Program-made: the position numbers and the translations under genes
NCBI GenBank assembly: GCA_038729325.1
Contig: JAVYSG010000001.1
Coordinates: forward strand, 6,920-70,919
Direction: 5' to 3'
Length of the DNA stretch: 64,000 nucleotides
DNA from: UBA509 sp038729325
GTDB taxonomy: Archaea > Thermoplasmatota > Thermoplasmata > Thermoplasmatales > Thermoplasmataceae
In this document: piece by piece, positions 34,094 through 42,481 of the stretch
Numbering within the stretch: position 1 is the first letter of the stretch
Layout of the letters: each line of letters opens with the position of its first letter
The notes under the pieces: model-generated
Told to the model about the DNA's origin: nothing
Database searches by the model: none
What the model saw: only the letters and a program-made list of their open reading frames with translations

Positions 34094-34546
34094 TTAAAGA
34101 TATTTCTCAAGAGAGGGGTTTGACTGCACCAGGCTCTTCATTACCTCCTTTGATGCCTTATCAAGGATGGATGAGCCCTGTGAAGAAACCGTTCTCCCCT
34201 TTCTGTCTTTCTTGACGTAACCCAGTGATTCAAGCTGAAGAAGCATTCTTCGGACTATAAAGCGGCTTCCCTTGGCAGGATGATAGCTGATCGATCCTCT
34301 GTCCACTCTTCCCCCATATTCCTCGCTGAGCTTTGATATGCCTATGGGCCCGTTGAGGTAAACCTTCCTCAGGGTGGAAGCCAGTCTCTTGTAGTACCAG
34401 TCCGGATCTTCCCATGATTTCTCCCTGTGTATTCCTGCCTTAAGATATGAAGCCCATTCTGGAACCTCTACTCTCTTGTCTTCCTTAAATGTTTCTGCCA
34501 GGTTTTTCAGCAGCATATCTGGCGGTACTTTCTTAACATCTACCAT
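34094..34546 (-). CDS. rps19e: Ribosomal protein S19e
   Basis: A 150-residue S19e of the small subunit. Typical parts are VPEWASYLKAGIHREK, DPDWYYKRLASTLRKVYLNG, YGGRVDRGSISYHP and RRMLLQLESLGYVKK. It is the first gene of a five-gene operon (rps19e, pdcd5, rpl39e, rpl31e, aif6). A minus-strand TTTTTAAATGC box (forward 34568-34578) centred about 27 bases upstream suggests leaderless transcription. Confidence 0.96.
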   Translation of the reverse strand: MVDVKKVPPDMLLKNLAETFKEDKRVEVPEWASYLKAGIHREKSWEDPDWYYKRLASTLRKVYLNGPIGISKLSEEYGGRVDRGSISYHPAKGSRFIVRRMLLQLESLGYVKKDRKGRTVSSQGSSILDKASKEVMKSLVQSNPSLEKYL

Positions 34547-34567
34547 TTAACATCACGAATAAAGGTG

Positions 34568-34578
34568 CATTTAAAAAC
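34568..34578 (-). promoter_or_regulatory. TATA box of the rps19e operon
   Basis: Minus-strand TTTTTAAATGC, about 27 bases before the rps19e ATG at 34546. Confidence 0.5.
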
Positions 34579-34761
34579 TGCTTATAATTCTTTCTTGTTG
34601 ATGTTGAGATAATATCATGACCCTCTGTCTCTGACAATTGCTGTTTTTATACCATGACATAATGTTCTTCCGGAAGCGGTCAGGCGGGCCAGTTATTCCA
34701 GCTCCTGAAGTAATTTTACCCTGATTTCCCATTCGTTATATATCACTGAATAATTCCAGTA

Positions 34762-35514
34762 ATGATTACTGATATGGAAGAGAATCATGGTTTTCAGTTC
34801 AGTTCCTATTGCATTTCTGCCGATGGCGTGTGGAAAAGTTATGGCCATCAGGATGCCCTCAAAGGACTGACACTCCAGATCCCTTGCGGCGAGAGGGTCG
34901 CACTTATAGGCCCAAATGGAGCGGGGAAATCCACCACACTTAAGCTTCTCGCGGGACTCCTCAAACCTGATGCAGGATCCGTATCAATAAAAGGGTTTCC
35001 TCCCAACAGCTATGATGCAAAGAAATTGATAGGATATCTTCCCGAGGATGCAAGCCCTTACCTGACACTATCTGTCAGGGAAAATCTCGAATATATCGGT
35101 GCAATAAGAAATACTGCGGGTCTTGCAGATCGAATAGAATCTCTGATAGACCTTCTTGAACTCAGGGAGTTTGAAAAGGCAAGAACCTCAAGGCTATCAA
35201 GAGGGAACCGGCAAAAACTCGCCCTGGCACTGTCCATAATACATGATCCTGAAATTGTCCTGATGGACGAACCTCTCAATTATCTTGACATTCCCACGCA
35301 GGAGAAGGTTATCAGCTTTCTTACAGATATGAAGGCAACATTCCTTGTGTCGACACATATAATGTCCATAGCAGAAAGGCTGACAGACAGGTGCTTTATC
35401 ATATCTCACGGAAACAGGATATGGGAGGGCAGCATGACTGAACTCAGGGCTGAGGCCGCCAAAGATACTCCAATTGAATCCATTGTTGCAAGGTTGATGT
35501 CCGGTGTTCACTAG
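34762..35514 (+). CDS. ABC transporter ATP-binding protein
   Basis: A 250-residue ABC ATPase. Walker A GPNGAGKST lies near 50-58, the Q-loop in LIGYLPEDAS, a variant signature LSRGNRQK and Walker B IVLMDEPLNYLD, with H-loop VSTHIMS. It is an ABC-2 type exporter subunit paired with the membrane gene that overlaps its end by 11 bases. ATG 34774 is an alternative start, and fits the TATATATC box at 34738 slightly better. Substrate unknown. Confidence 0.88.
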   Translation: MITDMEENHGFQFSSYCISADGVWKSYGHQDALKGLTLQIPCGERVALIGPNGAGKSTTLKLLAGLLKPDAGSVSIKGFPPNSYDAKKLIGYLPEDASPYLTLSVRENLEYIGAIRNTAGLADRIESLIDLLELREFEKARTSRLSRGNRQKLALALSIIHDPEIVLMDEPLNYLDIPTQEKVISFLTDMKATFLVSTHIMSIAERLTDRCFIISHGNRIWEGSMTELRAEAAKDTPIESIVARLMSGVH

Positions 35515-36937
35515 GGTAATGAAGCTGATCCTGAGAACAAGGTTTTCGCCTTCTTACTTCGCTGTCATAGCATTTGTGCTCCTGTATTCGCTGATCTCAC
35601 TGTCAGGAGGCGATGCTGGCAATGAATACCTTTACGGCGATCTTTATTTCACCCTGATCATAGGGGTTTTCTCCACAATCTCCATTATATTCGGAGGGAT
35701 TTCAGTCACCAAATCTGACCAGGAATTCCTGCTTGTATCAGCTATCCGGAGACGCGACCTCGTTCCATCTCTTTTTACTGCTCAGTTCCTTGCATCGGGG
35801 CTCATACTTCTTGCGGCTTCACTTATAACAATATTTGGAATTTACAGGTCTTCACCCCTGGTAGGCATTGCCATTCTTGACGTTATTCTGCTTGCACTGT
35901 TCTCTGTCTCCGTAGGGATTGTTCTCACCGACAGGTCACTTTTTCTGAGGGTCCCCCTTGCAGCTGCATCCCTGCTCTGGATACTTTCCAGTTATCTTGG
36001 CTTCAGGTACGGTGCTATCTCATTTCTGAAATATAATCCGGTTCTGTCTCTTATTACAATCTTTCCTGTGACATTTGCCAGCATGTTTTTTGCAGTAAGA
36101 ATCCTTTCAGGCGAAAATCTGCCATTCCGTGTTTCCGGAATAAGGAAACAGTCGAGCAATTTCAGGAAAACTTCCCGGTATGAGGGGCTTTCTCCCAACA
36201 CAGCTATTCTGAAACTTGGAATAACTCAGATAAGCCTCGCCACAAGGGCAAGTTCCATGGGAAACATAAAGTCGACTGCCAGGAGGATACAGTTTTCAGC
36301 AGTTCTGATAATATTCATAGTCATAGCAGTGGTATATTCCATCTATATGCTGTATTACGCCACACCTTCCGAATATGTTTCTTTTCCCGGAATCTCCGGA
36401 GTCAACCTGGTCACAGTATTTCTGATCATATACCTGGGGTCCACACCACAGATGATGATGGGCTCCGGGGCCATGGCATATGAAAGGGCGTGGCTGTCAT
36501 TCATGTCCATGGAGCCCGGAACTTATGTCAACATGCTGATTATATCAAAAATGATTCAGGCTGCGATCGCCGGGATTCCCATAGCGGTTGCAGGTTTTCT
36601 GCTGTATCTTCTCGGAGTACATGGTACACTTATGGTCATCCCTGTCTTTGAAATTGCCAGTCCATTCATGGTAGGGGTGTACCTTTTCATGGCATTCTCA
36701 GTCAGACCTTATCAGATGAAGGATGAAAATTACATTCCGGCGCGGTTCAGCGCAAACCAGTTTCTGATGATCCTGCCGATTATTGGGTTTTATATCATTG
36801 CCTTCTCGATTCTTTTCGAACCGGTTTCACTTGTTTATCTGGTGGCTTTCATGGTGCTGATTCTTGTCCTGATACTTACCAGGAAGGATTACTGGGCAAG
36901 GCGTGTCAATAAAATGGTCGAAAGAGGATTCATTTAA
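35504..36937 (+). CDS. ABC transporter permease (ABC-2 type)
   Basis: A 477-residue membrane protein with about twelve hydrophobic helices and a basic cytosolic region around residues 205-265 (IRKQSSNFRKTSRYEG). It starts with GTG 35504 inside the ATPase gene, or with ATG 35519 five codons on. It should form the channel of an exporter with the preceding ATPase. The transported molecule cannot be predicted. A similar but not closely matching ATPase/permease pair lies at 39.9-42.3 kb. Confidence 0.75.
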   Translation: MFTRVMKLILRTRFSPSYFAVIAFVLLYSLISLSGGDAGNEYLYGDLYFTLIIGVFSTISIIFGGISVTKSDQEFLLVSAIRRRDLVPSLFTAQFLASGLILLAASLITIFGIYRSSPLVGIAILDVILLALFSVSVGIVLTDRSLFLRVPLAAASLLWILSSYLGFRYGAISFLKYNPVLSLITIFPVTFASMFFAVRILSGENLPFRVSGIRKQSSNFRKTSRYEGLSPNTAILKLGITQISLATRASSMGNIKSTARRIQFSAVLIIFIVIAVVYSIYMLYYATPSEYVSFPGISGVNLVTVFLIIYLGSTPQMMMGSGAMAYERAWLSFMSMEPGTYVNMLIISKMIQAAIAGIPIAVAGFLLYLLGVHGTLMVIPVFEIASPFMVGVYLFMAFSVRPYQMKDENYIPARFSANQFLMILPIIGFYIIAFSILFEPVSLVYLVAFMVLILVLILTRKDYWARRVNKMVERGFI

Positions 36938-37001
36938 CTCATTTAAGGGCACAGGAAAACCGGGTACTGAAACCGGGCCACAGTTTGCCATAGCACCCCG
37001 T

Positions 37002-37817
37002 TCATGCCGAAATAATCCCTTTTAGTTTTGAAAGTGAATTTTCCAGTTCCTGGATCAATGCATTCCTGATCTTTATTCTGATCTCTCCATCTGTAGGTTT
37101 CCAGAGGTTGTGATATCTCCCTATGAAGTCCATTGTTTCGTCAGTGATTTCCCCTTTTTTGAGTATCCAGTTAAGTCCGGCTGACACGACAAGCAGTTCC
37201 CTGTCCTCAGACAGACGCAATTCCATGGCGCTGATTCTTTCCTGTGCCATTGATATGGAGTCAATAACCTTCTGTGCTTCCTGCCTCATCTGACCAACCG
37301 TCATCTCAAGGTTGACCACCTTCGAGCTGAGGCTGTCTATTTCCTCCTTCATTCTTGATTTCTGGTCTTCCAGCATGGTTATTTCCGATGATAGAGCTGC
37401 AGCTTCCATATCGTGCTTCTTCCTGTTTTCAGCCCATGCCAGGAAATCCCGGAATAAGTAATCGGAGATATCTGCAGATGCTTCACCGTGTGGAACATTG
37501 CCGGAAGCAGATAAGAATCTTGCCTCCACTTCCTTAAGTTCAGAAACTATGCTGATAAGATCTTCCCTGCTGATGCCATATCTCGCGAAATATTCAGAAT
37601 ATTCCTTGTAAATGTCACGCTTCTCAGCTGCAGGTGCTGATTCGATGGCCTCTTCCTTTCTATTTCCAGAAACCTCCATAACAGCTTCCTTCAGTATCCG
37701 ATTCACCGTTGATATGGATATTCCGTTTTCTCTGGCAAGTTGCGCCTTTGAAATATTCCCGGCAGAATATTTTTCCACAATGCCTCTCCTCATTTCTGAG
37801 GAAACCTTTCCGGCCAT
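37002..37817 (-). CDS. HTH and coiled-coil protein of unknown function
   Basis: A 271-residue protein. Residues 1-45 form a helix-turn-helix of the transposase/resolvase kind (EKYSAGNISKAQLARENGIS then STVNRILKEA). Residues 145-215 are predicted coiled coil (SSEITMLEDQKSRMKEE, SKVVNLEMTVGQMRQE). The C-terminal 60 residues look like a small helical domain (NLWKPTDGEIRIKIRNALIQ). No catalytic domain of a recombinase follows, so it is more likely a DNA-binding or structural protein than a transposase. ATG 37817 places the HTH at the N-terminus; the longer frame from 37874 has no support. Confidence 0.65.
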   Translation of the reverse strand: MAGKVSSEMRRGIVEKYSAGNISKAQLARENGISISTVNRILKEAVMEVSGNRKEEAIESAPAAEKRDIYKEYSEYFARYGISREDLISIVSELKEVEARFLSASGNVPHGEASADISDYLFRDFLAWAENRKKHDMEAAALSSEITMLEDQKSRMKEEIDSLSSKVVNLEMTVGQMRQEAQKVIDSISMAQERISAMELRLSEDRELLVVSAGLNWILKKGEITDETMDFIGRYHNLWKPTDGEIRIKIRNALIQELENSLSKLKGIISA

Positions 37818-38536
37818 GACACTCAGTATGATAATCCCATCATGGAAATAACCTCTTCTGGATCTCTGAACCACATTCCGAACATACGTTCTGATAAACA
37901 GGAAAAAAACAGTAATTTGCAGGCATTTCCAGATCAGACAGTTTTGCAGAGCTTATTCTGTACTCCTTTTCATTTTTCTGTTTTCATTAACCAGTTTCCT
38001 GAATTTTTTTATGGAACTTTACTGTTCTAAAGGACGTGGCGGATGAGCTGCCAGAAGAATTCGATGAAAAGTGGAACTTCTATCTATGGTTGATCTGCCC
38101 TCACTGAAAACACCAGCAGTTCATTTCAGATCGCCATGCTGCAGCCCGTGAGAACAGATTTCCTTCTGAATTCTGAAACTACGCTTAAGCTGTTCTCCAC
38201 GAACATTTATGCCATTCCATACCGGGGCTCTGAAGAACTCAAGTTAAATGCAGGGAAGACCTCCGCAGTGCCATATACAGATTCAGAAATCCTCCAGGCT
38301 ACCTTTATTGGGTATATTTAACTGCACCTCTTCTGCTGAAAGCCGAAAAAACAAATAGCACGTATTTCTGCAGAGCATGGCGTATTTACCGACATTACTG
38401 ATCGCTTTGTATCTTCTCATCACGGTTCTTTGGCAGAATTTCTCTCCTTCTGGCTCCAGAAGTTAGATCAACCCGGCCCGTTGTTCCATGGCAAACAGCA
38501 TATGATAAATGCTTTGAAACATTTCTTCATATAAAG
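37818..38536. other. Gene-poor stretch before tRNA-Ser
   Basis: About 720 bases with no gene I can support. It holds short open frames (for example 38136-38321 on the plus strand) without family resemblance, ribosome-binding site or promoter. No tRNA-like fold or box C/D RNA could be made out by eye. It may hold decayed sequence. Confidence 0.45.
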
Positions 38537-38620
38537 CGCTGGGAGGGAGATTTGAACTCCCGATCTACAGAGAGAACAGGTTTTCCAGACCTGCGCCCTA
38601 CCAGGCTAGGCTATCCCAGC
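38537..38620 (-). tRNA. tRNA-Ser (anticodon GGA)
   Basis: Read on the minus strand it starts GCTGGGA and ends TCCCAGC plus a G discriminator, a perfect 7-bp acceptor stem. The D arm is GCCTAGCCTGGTAGGGC. The anticodon arm is CAGGT-CTGGAAA-ACCTG with anticodon GGA at 38584-38586. A long 15-base variable region, typical of tRNA-Ser, precedes the T arm GGGAG-TTCAAAT-CTCCC. CCA is not encoded and no intron is needed. Length is 84 bases. Confidence 0.95.
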
Positions 38621-38640
38621 TTGCTTACCCCATATCAATG

Positions 38641-38650
38641 ACTTATATAA
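38641..38650 (-). promoter_or_regulatory. TATA box of tRNA-Ser
   Basis: Minus-strand TTATATAAGT, centred about 26 bases before the tRNA 5' end at 38620. Confidence 0.65.
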
Positions 38651-38779
38651 TTTTAGGGCAGCAATGCTCGCAGAGAATTGGGAAAGTTCGGAAATGAAGG
38701 CTGTCCCTGTATTGTAACACAGCGGCGATAAATACCTTTATTCCTGAAAATTGAGATGTGTTCATGATAGTTTAAGAAG

Positions 38780-38820
38780 GTAAGGTACTTTGAAATTTTC
38801 CCATGTGAAAGTTACCTTAC
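38780..38820. repeat. Long imperfect inverted repeat
   Basis: GTAAGGTACTTT (38780-38791) pairs with GAAAGTTACCTTAC (38807-38820) with one bulged base, around a 15-base loop. It lies between the 3' end of the Lrp/AsnC gene and the tRNA promoter. It could be a hairpin terminator for the regulator or the core of a small RNA. Confidence 0.55.
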
Positions 38821-38859
38821 TGCCTCATTTCCATTGAATCAATGAGAGGATGAGAAAAT

Positions 38860-39303
38860 TTACTTTATGTGCTCAAACACCGGAACGGACAGAGTCTTGG
38901 ATATGCCCTTCATTCCCTTGAGATTGTCCAGGACAAGTTCAGACAGTTCTTTCATGTTTCGGGCGACAGCAAGTACAATTATGTCCCAGTTTCCGGCAAT
39001 TATGGAAGCGGAAATTACGTTGTCCAGTCTGGCAATCTGTTCAACAAGTTCTCTCTGATTCACCGGAGACTTGAAGTCAAATTCTATGAGTATATATGAC
39101 ATTATGCTGAAACCAAGCTTGTCGTAATCCATATCCAGAGTGTACCTTTTGATAAACCCTTCCCTCCGTAACTTCTCCATCCTTTCGAAAACGGTGGCCC
39201 GGGGAATATCAAGCTTTGACGAAATTTCTGATATTTTATCTCGGCCATTTTGCTTAAGGTGGTTTAAAATCAGAATGTCTTTTGCATCTAATTTTCCTTG
39301 CAT
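38860..39303 (-). CDS. Lrp/AsnC family transcription regulator
   Basis: A 147-residue regulator. The N-terminal HTH is DKISEISSKLDIPRATVFER, followed by MEKLRREGFIKRYTLDMDY. The C-terminal RAM domain shows SIMSYILIEFDFKS and IIAGNWDIIVLAVARN, where amino acids bind in this family. ATG 39303 (MQGKLDAKDIL) fits a minus-strand ACTTTAAGTAG box at about 39325-39335; the 11-codon upstream extension is unlikely. The ligand and targets are unknown; it is not beside an obvious amino acid gene. Confidence 0.88.
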   Translation of the reverse strand: MQGKLDAKDILILNHLKQNGRDKISEISSKLDIPRATVFERMEKLRREGFIKRYTLDMDYDKLGFSIMSYILIEFDFKSPVNQRELVEQIARLDNVISASIIAGNWDIIVLAVARNMKELSELVLDNLKGMKGISKTLSVPVFEHIK

Positions 39304-39890
39304 AATCAACAAAATATTATTACTACTTAAAGTCATCTTTACAAAAGATCAATATTTATCAGAAAAAAATCACACATCGTTCATCGATATCTTAAAAATT
39401 TATCTACATTTTATAGCATTATGCTCAATATTTGACATTTTCCTCACATTATCATATATACCAGTTTAAAGATGCGGAAAGTTTATCGGATTCCATAATA
39501 TCAGAAGACATTTAAAAAAATACATACTGGTGACAAATGCTTGTCCATGTGTCGCAATGGAGTCACCTTCTTGTACTATTTTGGTAGAATTTGAGCGGAA
39601 TGATCTCTTCTTCTGTAGTTTCTGGCATGCGCTCCATCGCAAGCGATTGGAGTTTTCTGCTTCATCAACGGCGCCTCCTTCATGTATACCAGAGGTTTAC
39701 TCCATTTCCTGCCATTTTTCGATGGCTTATAAGGCTTCAATTCCCGCATGCCCCGCGGTACCTGGAGTTTTGTGTTTTATGATATATATACATTTTGCTC
39801 GTCTCCCTTCCATGACGCACTTCACCCATATCGCAGGTTCAGTGGCTTTCCTGCTCAAATATATTGGTAAATATTATCAGTATCTACTGC
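39304..39890. other. A/T-rich stretch with a possible decayed gene
   Basis: About 590 bases, very A/T-rich at 39304-39530. The rest contains only the small minus-strand frame described at 39576-39749 and a plus-strand frame that ends in the permease gene. It also holds GGTGAC (39531-39536) and GTCACC (39562-39567 approx.), a 6-bp inverted pair about 25 bases apart. Confidence 0.4.
39576..39749 (-). pseudogene. Possible small basic ORF or degraded gene
   Basis: The minus strand reads MRELKPYKPSKNGRKWSKP, then LVYMKEAPLMKQKTPIACDG and ends after HSAQILPK, 57 residues, strongly basic. A neighbouring frame is also open with coding-like composition (SATHGQAF region) but broken by two stops, suggesting a frameshifted remnant, perhaps of a transposase. 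A TATATATAT box lies about 36-44 bases upstream. No family is recognised. Confidence 0.25.
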
Positions 39891-41510
39891 TCATTTTGAA
39901 TTGTTTACAATGTTCATAACTATGAAAAGACTGAGCAGGTTAAGTGCAAGCGTCGAAAGATAGAATGACATTGAATGCGAAAAAGTAATGCCCAGAGAGA
40001 TGTATGATATCATGGTGGAAACCAGGGTTGGGAGTGAAATCAGTAACGCAGTTATGGCAAAAAGAACTACAAGTTCAGTATTTCCGCCAAATGAATAGAA
40101 ATTGACCGTCGTCGATCCCCTTGGAACTTTTCGCAGCAGGCGCCTGATGTTATACAGGGAACTGTATATATACGCGATGACCAGATTAACCGGGAAAAGT
40201 ATGAAGATTAAAGGGCTTCCCCTGGTCTTGAACAGAAACAGTACTGAAATTGGGGCAACTATCGCAGCGAATACCGCTGCACCGACATATCCCTTGGAGT
40301 AGATTATGTCCCTCATCTTTACAGGAAGGGACTGAAGAACGCTGATGCCATTTCCTTCTGACATTATGAGAACTATGGAATAGAAGGCAGATGAAACTAT
40401 TACGATGGCAAGCATGGAATAATAAATTGAAATTGATCCAAATGAAGCACCGGATGAGTAGAAGAAAATTGAAATAAGGGTAGGCAGAACCAGGAACACT
40501 GGTATGAGCATCATGAGAAAATTCTGGGATTTTCTGAAAATATTCCGTACATCCTTCCTGAAGATGGTGAGGTAGAATCCTGACTTTGATTCATGCAGCT
40601 TCTTCTGGGAGATACCGGTTGTGTTATACGATACCATTTCGGTCTGTGTTACCCTGGTGAATGTGCGGGAGTTAACATCAGTGAAGATAAGTATGGTGAT
40701 CAGAGCATAGAGCAATGATGCTGCAATGCCGTAATAAACATACATGGATGGCTGTACTGAAGGGAATATTATATATGCGGAATTCAGAAGTGGCACAAAC
40801 AGGTATGAAATGTGGCCCATTATGGGGGGCAGAACTGGAATCTCCTGAGGAATCTGTATTGCAATCTCGAACAGGATAAAGAAAGCTATGAAACCTGTGA
40901 CTCTCAGGATGGTGGATATAGATCCACTCCTGAGGCCACGTTTTTTCTCGATGCTTCCGGACAGCGTATATATCATTGCACTTCCGGCCGTGTATCCAAG
41001 CCCAAGCATAATGAAGGCCCAGAGTAAACCTGTAAAGGCAGAAAGTATATTTCCAGTGAGATGAATGTAAGCCCAAAGGATAGGAATTATTACAAAAAGG
41101 CTTGAGGAACCGGTGAATACAAACCACGAAAGGGGAAGCACCTGATGCCCGATCCTTGTTGGAAGTGGCTTGAGTGGTTCAAAAAGTCTGTAGGTACGCA
41201 CTATGTTCGTGAACATTATGAAGCTGTAAAGGCTGATGAGGAAAATGTAAGCATAAAGAAGAAGCGAAAGAGTCTGCAGATGATCAATGGGATTTGGAAG
41301 CCTCAGCTGAGTATACGTCAGAAATGATGAGAAGGCGATCATTGAGATTGCAGTCACGGCGTACGTTATGAATATGAGGCGCTCAATATATCTGGCCCCC
41401 TGAGTTGCCGACCTGCCTGTTTTTTCCTGGAATTTTGGTGAATCCTTCAGTGCCAGGTATCTCTGTTCAGCAACTATACGCCTGCTAAGTTCAAATATAT
41501 CGTGATTCAT
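39891..41510 (-). CDS. ABC transporter permease (ABC-2 type)
   Basis: A 539-residue membrane protein with about twelve to thirteen spans in two halves and a cytosolic N-terminal segment of about 45 residues (ELSRRIVAEQRYLALKD). Cytosolic loops carry TQTEMVSYNTTGISQKK and FRKDVRNIFRKSQNFL, the elbow before the second half. The start overlaps the ATPase stop by 4 bases (ATGA), so the two are translated together. Substrate unknown. Confidence 0.75.
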   Translation of the reverse strand: MNHDIFELSRRIVAEQRYLALKDSPKFQEKTGRSATQGARYIERLIFITYAVTAISMIAFSSFLTYTQLRLPNPIDHLQTLSLLLYAYIFLISLYSFIMFTNIVRTYRLFEPLKPLPTRIGHQVLPLSWFVFTGSSSLFVIIPILWAYIHLTGNILSAFTGLLWAFIMLGLGYTAGSAMIYTLSGSIEKKRGLRSGSISTILRVTGFIAFFILFEIAIQIPQEIPVLPPIMGHISYLFVPLLNSAYIIFPSVQPSMYVYYGIAASLLYALITILIFTDVNSRTFTRVTQTEMVSYNTTGISQKKLHESKSGFYLTIFRKDVRNIFRKSQNFLMMLIPVFLVLPTLISIFFYSSGASFGSISIYYSMLAIVIVSSAFYSIVLIMSEGNGISVLQSLPVKMRDIIYSKGYVGAAVFAAIVAPISVLFLFKTRGSPLIFILFPVNLVIAYIYSSLYNIRRLLRKVPRGSTTVNFYSFGGNTELVVLFAITALLISLPTLVSTMISYISLGITFSHSMSFYLSTLALNLLSLFIVMNIVNNSK

Positions 41511-42283
41511 GAGGACATTGTCTCTCTCAGGGATTTTATGACAGGGCCCAGATCGCCCTCTCCCGTGACATTCAGAAATATATCCTCAAGTTTAGATGTG
41601 CCAGATCTTTCCCTCAGTTCTTCCAGTGTTCCTGTATCCACAATCTTCCCCCTGTAGATTATTGAAATCCTGGTGCATACGGTTTCGGCAACCTCGAGAA
41701 CGTGTGTGGAGAATATGACAGTTCTGCCCCTCGATGCAAAATCATTCAGCAAATTCTTCAATATTTTCGCTGACCTTGGATCGAGTCCATTCATACCTTC
41801 ATCAAGAATTATGATTTCAGGATCGTGAATTAATGCTGCAATTATTGCCACCTTCTGCTTTGTGCCGAATGAAAGCGACCCGATGAAGGTGTTCATGTTG
41901 TCCATTATCTCAAATGCACTGGCAAAACTCTCGATGCGCTTTGCAAGAATTTCATGATCAATTCTCCTCACGGATCCTATAAAATTGAGAAATTCAGTCG
42001 GGGTCAGGGATTCATAGAGCACAGGGGTTTCCGGTACGTAACCTGTAATCTGCTTGACCTTCAGGCTGTCCCTGGAGACATCCTTGCCTGATACCCTTAC
42101 ATAACCTGATGTATAGTCAAGTATGGAGCATATGATCCTTAAAAGAGTGGTTTTCCCTGAACCATTTGGGCCCAGAAGGCCGAATATCTCTCCCGGGCTG
42201 ATCTCCATGTCCACACCGTCCAGAGCTCTTGTTTCGCCGTAATTCTTGACCAGGTTATGTATTACTATGGAGGGCGGATTCAT
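41507..42283 (-). CDS. ABC transporter ATP-binding protein
   Basis: A 258-residue ABC ATPase of the ABC-2/drug-export class. Walker A GPNGSGKTT lies at 38-46, the Q-loop in ITGYVPETPV, signature LSFGTKQK and Walker B IIILDEGMNGLD, then the H-loop FSTHVLEVAE. In Walker B the residue after the catalytic Glu is Gly, common in this class. It is the first gene of a two-gene operon with the permease. Confidence 0.88.
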   Translation of the reverse strand: MNPPSIVIHNLVKNYGETRALDGVDMEISPGEIFGLLGPNGSGKTTLLRIICSILDYTSGYVRVSGKDVSRDSLKVKQITGYVPETPVLYESLTPTEFLNFIGSVRRIDHEILAKRIESFASAFEIMDNMNTFIGSLSFGTKQKVAIIAALIHDPEIIILDEGMNGLDPRSAKILKNLLNDFASRGRTVIFSTHVLEVAETVCTRISIIYRGKIVDTGTLEELRERSGTSKLEDIFLNVTGEGDLGPVIKSLRETMSS

Positions 42284-42481
42284 GAGAGTGCTAATGGACT
42301 CTTCATAATATACCTATTCATCGGAGTGCCGGAATGATATTTCTCCCGCATGACATTGGAGACCGCATAACCTGTGCACATAATATGCGGCACACGCTCC
42401 TGAATTGGCGAATACGATTCCATGGATTATGGAACCGAAGAGTTGAACTGGCCTGGAATTCCATATAATGCCTATGGGAGA

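Noticed and set aside
37002..37817. Calling the HTH/coiled-coil protein a transposase
   Set aside because: There is no DDE or serine/tyrosine recombinase domain and no flanking terminal repeats.
38136..38321. Plus-strand 61-codon frame in the gene-poor tract
   Set aside because: No promoter at the right distance, no similarity that I can recognise and a composition typical of random frames.
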